Assembly: GCF_015218165.1 (NCBI RefSeq)
Contig: NZ_CP048659.1
Span: 1,674,001-1,738,000, forward strand
Length of the DNA: 64,000 nucleotides
From: Acinetobacter piscicola
GTDB lineage: Bacteria > Pseudomonadota > Gammaproteobacteria > Pseudomonadales > Moraxellaceae
Reading direction: 5' to 3'
In this document: positions 57,653 to 64,000 of the stretch, in pieces
Layout: the number at the start of each line of letters is the position of its first letter
Numbering within the stretch: the stretch's first letter is position 1
Translations under genes and position numbers: made by a program
Notes under the pieces: generated by a model
What the model was told of the DNA's origin: nothing
The model's input: the letters and a program-made list of their open reading frames with translations, nothing else
Database searches by the model: none

Positions 57653-58531
57653 TTAAACTTGATGTTGTTGGTCAACCTGAATAATCATCGCCGAATGTGC
57701 TTTTTCCACAGGCTTAGATTTAACAGGATTAATGATAAAGTTTACGCCTAAAGCAAATAAAGTAATACCTAAAATTTTGCGGATGAGTTTTTCAGGCATT
57801 TTCGAGCTGATTAATGTTCCAACGATAATGGCTGGAATTGAACCGACTAATAACCACCCAAGTAAATGAAAATCAACATTACCCGATGTCATGTGTGCAA
57901 AACCTGCTACAGCCGTCAGTAAGACAGCATGAACCACGTCTGAACCAATGATGCGGATCATCGGTAAATGAGGGAACATTAAAATTAAAGCCATGACTCC
58001 AAATGCACCTGCACCCACAGAAGATAAAGTCACAAATACGCCTAAGACTACGCCCATGAATACAACAAATGCACGTTTACCTTCGATTGAAAACGTCTGT
58101 GTAGTCTCATCGACTCGCTTATTTACACGGAATTTAGCAAAGAATTTTTCAATCTGTGCACGGAACATGATAGACAAACCCGTCAGTGTAAGCATAAAAC
58201 CTAACACCATAGTGAGTACTGTTTTATAATGGCTTGAACCACTTAAATAATTTTCAAGTACCCAATGGGTAATAAAAGATGCAGGAATACTGCCGAGCGC
58301 CAGCCAAAGGACAATAGGCCAAACAATATTGAGTTTTTTAGCATGTACCAATGAACCACAAAATTTGGAAATGGCGGCATAAAGTAAGTCTGTCCCAATT
58401 GCAATATGGGGTTCTATTCGAAATAAACTGATCAGAATAGGCGTCATTAATGACCCGCCACCCACACCTGTAATACCTACGCAGAAACCGACCAATACAC
58501 CGGCTAAAATAAATTCGACTGGACCAACCAT
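57653..58531 (-). CDS. TauE/SafE-family sulfite exporter-like protein
   Basis: A 292-residue inner-membrane protein with eight or so helices and the family motif VGFCVGITGVGGGSLMTPILIS near the N-terminus and VTLSSVGAGAFGVMALI in the second half, the duplicated unit. Substrate could be sulfite, sulfoacetate or another organic anion. Monocistronic. Confidence 0.85.
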   Translation of the reverse strand: MVGPVEFILAGVLVGFCVGITGVGGGSLMTPILISLFRIEPHIAIGTDLLYAAISKFCGSLVHAKKLNIVWPIVLWLALGSIPASFITHWVLENYLSGSSHYKTVLTMVLGFMLTLTGLSIMFRAQIEKFFAKFRVNKRVDETTQTFSIEGKRAFVVFMGVVLGVFVTLSSVGAGAFGVMALILMFPHLPMIRIIGSDVVHAVLLTAVAGFAHMTSGNVDFHLLGWLLVGSIPAIIVGTLISSKMPEKLIRKILGITLFALGVNFIINPVKSKPVEKAHSAMIIQVDQQHQV

Positions 58532-58723
58532 GACTTAAAATGCCAAATAGCAAAAAACTCGCATATCTTATGACTATTTCATATAAGTCGTTGTCTTGAT
58601 TGTTGATTAACTTATTCTAAAAATTGCTAAAGCCTAAAAAAGTTTTATTGAAAAAAAGAGGGAAATGACCTGAATAAAGCCCAGACATGCTAAGATAATT
58701 CAGTCACTTTAGAGGATGTTATT

Positions 58724-59899
58724 TTGCAAAATCGAAAACTTAAAATTGGAATTGTGGTGGGTGAAGTATCGGGGGATACTTTGGGCGCAAAACTCATCCG
58801 TAGTTTTCGTGAGCAAGGCATTGATGCAGAGTTTGAGGGCATAGGTGGTCCTCAGATGATTGCAGAAGGCTTTAACAGTTTTTATCCTATGGATATTTTA
58901 TCTGTGATGGGGATTGTTGAAGTACTCAAAGATATTAAAAAATTGTTTGCGGTACGTGATGGTTTGGTCGAAAAATGGACTGCTAACCCTGTTGATATTT
59001 TTATTGGGATCGATGCACCTGATTTTAATTTACGTCTATCTAAAAGTTTAAAGCAAAAAAATCTGCCGATCAAAACCGTACAATATGTCAGTCCTTCTGT
59101 ATGGGCTTGGCGACAAGGGCGAGTACATGGCATCAAAGCCAGTATTGATTTAGTGTTATGTCTATTTCCATTCGAAAAAACATTTTATAAGAAATTTGAT
59201 GTACCTGCGGCATTTGTTGGTCATCCTCTTGCAAGTACATTGTCATTACAAAACCCGATCTTAGATGCAAAACAAGAGCTTGATTTAGACTTGAGCCAAA
59301 AGCATATTGCTTTATTGCCTGGTAGTCGCCGTGGAGAGATTGAGCGTTTAGGTCCTTTGGTCTTAGATGCTGCACACATCATTTATCAAAAGCATCCTGA
59401 ATATCAATTTATTATTCCTGCAATTAACGATGCGCGTAAGCAGCAGATTGAAAATTTATTAAAGCATTATCCAAAAGCATTAACAGATCAAATTCATTTA
59501 CTAGAAAATACTGATAAAGAATCCAAAATTGGTCGTCAGGTGATGAATGCTGCCAATATTGTGGCGCTTGCATCAGGTACAGCAACCCTCGAAGCATTGT
59601 TATTACATCGTCCAATGGTGACATTTTATAAGTTGAATTGGCTGACTTATGTGATTGCTAAATTGTTGGTGAAAATTCCATATTATTCATTGCCCAATAT
59701 TATTGCAGGGAAAAAAGTCATTCAGGAGTTGATTCAGTCTGATGCGACTCCTGAAAATTTAGCTGAAGAAATTGAAAAGTTGATGAATCAGGAAACAGCG
59801 CAGATTCAGGCAATGCAGTTGATTACGATGCATAAGCAATTATTATCTGATAATAGTGAAGATTTAGTTGAAGCCGTTTTGAATCTATTGGACTCATGA
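58724..59899 (+). CDS. lpxB: Lipid-A-disaccharide synthase
   Basis: A 391-residue glycosyltransferase joining UDP-diacylglucosamine and lipid X. Contains VGEVSGDTLGAKLI, IGIDAPDFNLRLSK, VSPSVWAWRQGRVHGIK and LLPGSRRGEIERL. Starts at TTG 58724 with AGAGGA about 9 nt upstream. The gene is alone, not with lpxA/lpxD/fabZ as in some genomes. With lpxH at 26 kb, two lipid A genes lie in this window. Confidence 0.95.
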   Translation: MQNRKLKIGIVVGEVSGDTLGAKLIRSFREQGIDAEFEGIGGPQMIAEGFNSFYPMDILSVMGIVEVLKDIKKLFAVRDGLVEKWTANPVDIFIGIDAPDFNLRLSKSLKQKNLPIKTVQYVSPSVWAWRQGRVHGIKASIDLVLCLFPFEKTFYKKFDVPAAFVGHPLASTLSLQNPILDAKQELDLDLSQKHIALLPGSRRGEIERLGPLVLDAAHIIYQKHPEYQFIIPAINDARKQQIENLLKHYPKALTDQIHLLENTDKESKIGRQVMNAANIVALASGTATLEALLLHRPMVTFYKLNWLTYVIAKLLVKIPYYSLPNIIAGKKVIQELIQSDATPENLAEEIEKLMNQETAQIQAMQLITMHKQLLSDNSEDLVEAVLNLLDS

Positions 59900-59917
59900 T
59901 TCTAGCAATAGAGTAAT

Positions 59918-59955
59918 GCCCCTTAATACCTAATGATAAAGGGGCTTGTTATATA
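59918..59955. terminator. Terminator between lpxB and the DUF2797 gene
   Basis: Stem GCCCCTT / AAGGGGC between convergent genes. Confidence 0.65.
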
Positions 59956-59968
59956 TTTTATTAAGAAA

Positions 59969-60841
59969 TCACTCAGCCCTAATTTTCAATTCATAACCTG
60001 TATATTTACGAATATTGATCACACCTGTATCCATGATGAGATATTGACCTTTAATGCCTTGAAGTTTGCCGCGAATAATTGGAGTTTTATCCAAATTATG
60101 TGACTTAATCTTTTCAGGATAACAATCAACAGGGTAGACGAACTCACGAGGCAGTTCATTTTCCAGTATTTCAACATTTTCATTGAAATCTAAACTCATA
60201 CTGAACTCATCACGAATTAACTCAATTTGTGGTTCAAATTCAGTCAATAATTCATCACGAATTGAAATCAAATCAATAGGTTCAGCTTCACCTTTAAGTA
60301 GTTTACGCCAATCGGTTTTATCGGCAACTTGTGTGCCAAACATGACTTCAAGTTGTCCTGAGAGACGACGTGAACCAACTTTCATAATGGGTAAGGCTTG
60401 TGTTGCACCTTGATCTAACCAACGTGTTGGCATTTGACCCAGACGAGTAATCCCTACTTTTAAAGCACTCGAATTTGCTAAATAGACAATATGTGGTTGA
60501 AAACAGACTTCTTGTGCAAAGCTTTCTTCACGACAGGTGCCTAAATGATAATGACAGGTTTCAGGTTTCATGATGCACATATCACAAGATGCTTTAGTCT
60601 TCATACATTTAAAACAATGTCCTTGCGAATAAGACTTTGGTGTTTTAGCCCCACAAGACACACAATAAATATTCCCTGTGGCTTCGATTTCAATGTCTTG
60701 ACCCAAACTAAATGGAAGCTCAATTTCTGAACGATCTAAAATAAATTTATATTCAACATTTGCCTTATGAGTTTGTTGATCAGTTACACTAAGGTCTTTT
60801 AGACCTGCATGCATTTTATGACAAATGCCTTGTAGTTCCAT
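59969..60841 (-). CDS. DUF2797 family protein
   Basis: A 290-residue protein. The central zinc-like region CVSCGAKTPKSYSQGHCFKCMKTKASCDMC is followed by CHYHLGTCREESFAQE, HIVYLANSSALKVGITRLGQMPTRWLDQGATQALPI and SGQLEVMFG, the GIY-YIG-like nuclease-type core of DUF2797. Function unknown. Divergent from the DUF6231 gene, a conserved pair in gammaproteobacteria. Confidence 0.88.
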   Translation of the reverse strand: MELQGICHKMHAGLKDLSVTDQQTHKANVEYKFILDRSEIELPFSLGQDIEIEATGNIYCVSCGAKTPKSYSQGHCFKCMKTKASCDMCIMKPETCHYHLGTCREESFAQEVCFQPHIVYLANSSALKVGITRLGQMPTRWLDQGATQALPIMKVGSRRLSGQLEVMFGTQVADKTDWRKLLKGEAEPIDLISIRDELLTEFEPQIELIRDEFSMSLDFNENVEILENELPREFVYPVDCYPEKIKSHNLDKTPIIRGKLQGIKGQYLIMDTGVINIRKYTGYELKIRAE

Positions 60842-60873
60842 GTTTAATTACTCACTCAAAAATAGGTGCAGTT

Positions 60874-61344
60874 ATGGCTGAGCAAAATGTCATCTCTTCA
60901 ATGCTAGACGATTTATCAGAAGAACAGCCGATTTCAACTGCAATGTGTATTGGGCAAAATTTAGCGCAATACAATTCATATCATTCAATTCAATGGCAGC
61001 ATTTTAACGTATCTGAGTTTTTAAATCTGCCTTTTACGCAGCGATATGATTTGGGTTTTGTCTTATTCGATACGGAAGAAATGTCGAATGTGTCTGAATC
61101 AGAGAAATCACAAATTTTAGTCAAATTACGTGATTTGATGGCGAAACGCATTGTGGTGACATGTAAATTACAGGATGAGCGCTTGCTCAGGGCATTGGGG
61201 TTTACTCAACTGATTGATAAAACATTACATGAAAATGATTTTGCTTTGTGGCAATTTAATATTTTAACCTATAAACATGTGCCTGATTGGTTTAATTCTA
61301 AGTTTTGGGCAAATCCAGAAAATTGGAATAAATTTCGTTGGTAA
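60874..61344 (+). CDS. DUF6231 family protein
   Basis: A 156-residue protein divergently paired with DUF2797. The final NPENWNKFRW and the central FVLFDTEEM / KIRDLMAKRIVVTC-like pattern are typical of this family (DUF6231). It resembles a methyltransferase-type fold without clear catalytic residues. Function unknown. Confidence 0.75.
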   Translation: MAEQNVISSMLDDLSEEQPISTAMCIGQNLAQYNSYHSIQWQHFNVSEFLNLPFTQRYDLGFVLFDTEEMSNVSESEKSQILVKLRDLMAKRIVVTCKLQDERLLRALGFTQLIDKTLHENDFALWQFNILTYKHVPDWFNSKFWANPENWNKFRW

Positions 61345-61571
61345 TTATCTCATATTAAATTTTAAATAATTGAATATTGAAGAATTTTTACTGTTATCTG
61401 TGGGCTAAAACTGCTAAAAATAACCCATGGCGTTTGAGATTTATATCATTGAGTATTGATATCTTGCAAAAACATAACAAATTGTGTTTTGGTGAATGAT
61501 TGAAAGCGCAGTATTCTAAAATTGGATACAAATTAAAAACTGACATCAAAAGATTAACGTAGGAAAAAATC

Positions 61572-62183
61572 ATGACAAATTTAAGCAATATTGTGGAAAT
61601 TTTAGCCAAGCAAGCTTTAGGTGGGCAACAACAATCCCAACAAGGTGGTTTAGGGGGAGGACTAGGGGGTGTCTTAGGTTCGGTACTTGGTGGTTTAGGC
61701 GGTCAGCAACAATCACAACAAGGTGGACTCGGTGGCGTGTTGGGTTCGGTACTTGGAGGACTAACAGGTGGTCAGCAACAAGCGCCGCAAACACAACAAA
61801 GCGGTTTTAATGCACAATCCCTACTCATTGCTGTTGTGCCTTTGATTTTGGCTTGGATTCAAAAAAATGGTGGTTTGCAAGGCGCGCTTGATCAACTGAA
61901 AGGGCAAGGTCTTAGCAGTCAAGTTGATGATTGGGTTTCTACAGGTGAAGGTGCGAATGCCAGTGTGAATGAACAGCAAGTACAAAATTTATTTGATCAA
62001 AATGAAGTTGAACAAGTTGCGCAGCAAGCACAAGTACCAACACAAGATGTATATAGTGCAATTTCTTCTGTATTGCCTGAAATTATTGACTCACTCACAC
62101 CACAAGCGGGTCAAACCAATCAAGATGAAGCGAATAACGATATTCAAAATGTCATGAAATTAGTTTCAGGATTTTTAAAGTAA
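61572..62183 (+). CDS. YidB/DUF937 family protein with internal Gly/Gln repeats
   Basis: A 203-residue protein. The N-terminal part has two copies of a repeat based on GGQQQSQQGGLGG-VLGSVLGGL (about residues 17-67), then a helical YidB-type C-terminal domain (SLLIAVVPLILAWIQKNGGLQGALDQL through DDWVSTG). DUF937/YidB proteins are of unknown function. RBS AGGAAAAAA before ATG. The DNA repeat units are nearly identical, so unit number may vary between strains. Confidence 0.85.
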   Translation: MTNLSNIVEILAKQALGGQQQSQQGGLGGGLGGVLGSVLGGLGGQQQSQQGGLGGVLGSVLGGLTGGQQQAPQTQQSGFNAQSLLIAVVPLILAWIQKNGGLQGALDQLKGQGLSSQVDDWVSTGEGANASVNEQQVQNLFDQNEVEQVAQQAQVPTQDVYSAISSVLPEIIDSLTPQAGQTNQDEANNDIQNVMKLVSGFLK

Positions 62184-62684
62184 TTTAAAAGTTTCTATAG
62201 AATATATGCAATATCAATGACAGCCAAAATATGCTGTCATTTTTTATTTTCACTGCTCAAAAATGTGCAATGTAAGTATGCAGAGTTGTTCGATCCATGC
62301 AATTTTTTCAGTAAAAATCATCATTTAAAATAAAGTTGTTGCTTATAACAATTTTCGACTTAGCTCAATATCATTAACCAATTTTCACTTTTCTGTCATT
62401 GTCGATGTATTTAGAAAAGATAATACAGATAATAAAATGTTTTTAATTGTTATTTATTCATTGGTTTAAATTCAAATTATGATAATACAGAAGCTGTGAG
62501 ATGCTTGGTTTTTATGCATTTTTCAGATCATTCAGATGATCATAAAGAAGTCAGTCTGAACTTCATGATACATCCAAAATTGACAAGATTTTAAAATTAA
62601 AAATAGAGAAGGTCAGACTTCTCATAGCGCACAATATGATCAGAAATATAGAGATTGATCTCTATCAAGAAATAAGGAAATCCT
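62184..62684. other. Intergenic gap upstream of the KgtP-like gene
   Basis: About 500 bases. A terminator for the YidB gene lies at 62216-62246. Further on are small dyads GATCAT-TCAG-ATGATC (62526-62541) and GAAGT-N8-ACTTC (62547-62564) that could bind a regulator of the transporter. No gene found. Confidence 0.5.
62216..62246 (+). terminator. Terminator of the YidB-family gene
   Basis: Stem AATGACAGC / GCTGTCATT with loop CAAAATAT and a T run. Confidence 0.88.
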
Positions 62685-63983
62685 ATGAGTGATACACATG
62701 TTTATCAACCTTACGAAAAGCGTAATCGGATTATGTCAATTGTGGGTGCAGCATCGGGTAATCTAGTTGAATGGTTTGATTTCTATATCTATGCAGCTTT
62801 TGCAATCTATTTTACCCACGCTTTAACTGCACCCGATATGGATGAATCGACTAAAGCAATTTATGTATGGGGTGTCTTTGCAGCAAGTTTCTTTATGCGT
62901 CCCATTGGTAGTTGGTTGTTTGGACGAATTGGCGACAAATATGGTCGTAAGCGCTCAATGATCATTTCAATTACCTTGATGGCAATCAGTTCATTTTTAT
63001 TTGCCTGTTTACCGACTTATGAACAAGTTGGCATGGCAGCCCCGTTTTGTTTGCTTGCTGTCCGTTTACTGCAAGGGTTGTCTGTAGGCGGTGAATACGG
63101 CACTGTAGCAACTTATATGAGTGAAGTTGCACTCAAAGGTCAACGTGGTTTTTATTCTTCGTTTCAATATGTCACGTTGGCAGGTGGTCAGCTATTAGCC
63201 AGTTTACTTGGCGTCATTATGTTGGCGTTGATGAGTAAAGAAGAACTCATGAATGGTGGGTGGCGTATTCCATTTATCATTGGGGGTGTGGTGGCGATTT
63301 TATCGTTTTTTGCACGTCGTCATTTAAAAGAAACTTTATCGGAAAATGACAGTCAAAAAGAGGGTTCAGGCAGTTTAACCGAGTTATTACGCAATAACTG
63401 GCATACCTTTTTATTGGTGGTGGGTTATACATCGGCAGGGTCTTTGTGTTTCTATGTCATCACGGTGTATTCAAAAACTTATATTACCAGTTTAGGTTTT
63501 GAAGATCGTACAGTGGGTTATATGATGACGATAGCACTTTTTGTCTTTATGTGTGCACAGCCTTTATTTGGAATGTTGGCAGATCGCATCGGTCGCCGAG
63601 CATCGATGATGTTATTTAGTATTAGCTGTGCCATTTTTATCTATCCTGTCATGGTCATTCTGATGCCAAGTTTTAGTGGTTCGCCTGTCATCGTGACTTT
63701 ATTACTCATTTTACTGATGTTAATGCTGAGTTTTTACACTTCAATCAGTGGCTTAGTGAAAGCAGAAATGTTTCCTCCACATATCCGTGCTTTAGGGGTT
63801 GGTTTTGCCTACGCGGTTGGGAATGCAATTTTTGGTGGTTCTGCGCCTGCTGTTGCATTGAAATTTAAAGAATTAGGACATGAAAATACATTTTTTGTCT
63901 ATGTGGTGATTATGCTCATCATCTGTTTATTTTGTAGTATACAATTACCCAAACAGCCGAAATATTTACATCATGATGTATAA
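62685..63983 (+). CDS. MFS transporter, alpha-ketoglutarate permease-like (MHS family)
   Basis: A 432-residue, 12-helix transporter of the same length as E. coli KgtP. Markers: LVEWFDFYIYAAFAIYF, RPIGSWLFGRIGDKYGRKRSM (the MFS loop 2-3), RLLQGLSVGGEYGTVATYMSE and GMLADRIGRRASMM (loop 8-9). The metabolite-H+ symporter family imports dicarboxylates or related acids. The precise substrate is unknown, so I give no symbol. RBS AAGGAAATC. It ends before the window edge. Confidence 0.88.
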   Translation: MSDTHVYQPYEKRNRIMSIVGAASGNLVEWFDFYIYAAFAIYFTHALTAPDMDESTKAIYVWGVFAASFFMRPIGSWLFGRIGDKYGRKRSMIISITLMAISSFLFACLPTYEQVGMAAPFCLLAVRLLQGLSVGGEYGTVATYMSEVALKGQRGFYSSFQYVTLAGGQLLASLLGVIMLALMSKEELMNGGWRIPFIIGGVVAILSFFARRHLKETLSENDSQKEGSGSLTELLRNNWHTFLLVVGYTSAGSLCFYVITVYSKTYITSLGFEDRTVGYMMTIALFVFMCAQPLFGMLADRIGRRASMMLFSISCAIFIYPVMVILMPSFSGSPVIVTLLLILLMLMLSFYTSISGLVKAEMFPPHIRALGVGFAYAVGNAIFGGSAPAVALKFKELGHENTFFVYVVIMLIICLFCSIQLPKQPKYLHHDV

Positions 63984-64000
63984 GTATTTTCTTGCTAATA

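Noticed and set aside
61570..61794. A Leu/His/Val-rich 74-aa minus-strand frame
   Set aside because: It is the antisense of the Gly/Gln repeat of the YidB-family gene. Its odd composition follows from that.
1..64000. CRISPR arrays, tRNA or rRNA genes, prophage
   Set aside because: I saw no regular spaced repeats, no tRNA T-loop-like sequences with a matching acceptor stem, and no phage structural genes.

Overview
The window is a 64 kb piece of a bacterial chromosome, AT-rich throughout, most likely from an environmental Acinetobacter species. The basis is the gene content and the protein sequences: a six-gene phenol hydroxylase operon next to a MopR-type phenol sensor, the kdsD-kdsC-lptC-lptA-lptB block, a 7Fe ferredoxin, fadL, a class II fructose-bisphosphate aldolase close to pgk, and Acinetobacter-style secreted proteins of unknown function. 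The genus assignment is an inference. No rRNA, tRNA, CRISPR array or prophage was seen.

Layout. 1-3.4 kb: a CoA-transferase, a tiny His/Cys-rich secreted peptide gene that had to be read by hand, and cysS. 3.7-4.2 kb: an AT-rich orphan with a SUKH-like look. 4.5-8.0 kb: Kdo synthesis and LPS export genes (kdsD, kdsC, lptC, lptA, lptB) in one tight operon. 8.06-8.85 kb: an intact IS1-like element with perfect 25-bp ends and a 9-bp target duplication. 8.9-16.3 kb: yigZ, an acyltransferase, a tandem universal stress protein, an O-methyltransferase, an M15 peptidase lipoprotein, fdxA and an acyl-CoA ligase. 16.3-26.3 kb: mutS, a MetF-like protein with a cysteine-rich tail, a tandem glycine riboswitch leading into a DadA-like flavoenzyme, nfsB, an HpaI-like aldolase, a 102-bp MITE-like element and small hypothetical genes. 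26.3-33.2 kb: lpxH, ppiB, glnS, a structured intergenic repeat, a Sel1-repeat protein, an LRAT-like protein and a phosphodiester glycosidase.

33.2-40.7 kb is the catabolic island: mphPONMLK on the minus strand, preceded by a sigma-54-like promoter and two dyads, then a DEDD exonuclease gene, then divergent mopR. MopR senses phenol and would switch on the hydroxylase, which makes catechol. No catechol cleavage genes are present in the window, so the next step must be encoded elsewhere.

40.7-51.4 kb: ppk1, fadL, a coiled-coil secreted protein, a maf/yceF-DUF2237 pair, pgk, a small lipoprotein, fba, a DMT transporter and a GNAT acetyltransferase. 51.4-54.6 kb: four minus-strand genes, three poorly known (CbrC-like, an AlbA_2/Schlafen-type protein, an unknown, and an LprI-like secreted protein). 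54.7-64 kb: ispF, a DUF1963-like gene broken at a run of eight A, a PTP-like phosphatase, a DAHP synthase, a TauE/SafE transporter, lpxB, DUF2797 and DUF6231 genes, a YidB-family protein with internal repeats and a KgtP-like transporter.

Most of the window is conserved housekeeping sequence. The parts most worth a second look are the riboswitch-controlled flavoenzyme, the homopolymer-broken gene, the MITE-like and structured repeats, the paired DnaA-box dyad, and the small secreted and orphan genes. I found no clear candidate for a large new defence or biosynthetic system.
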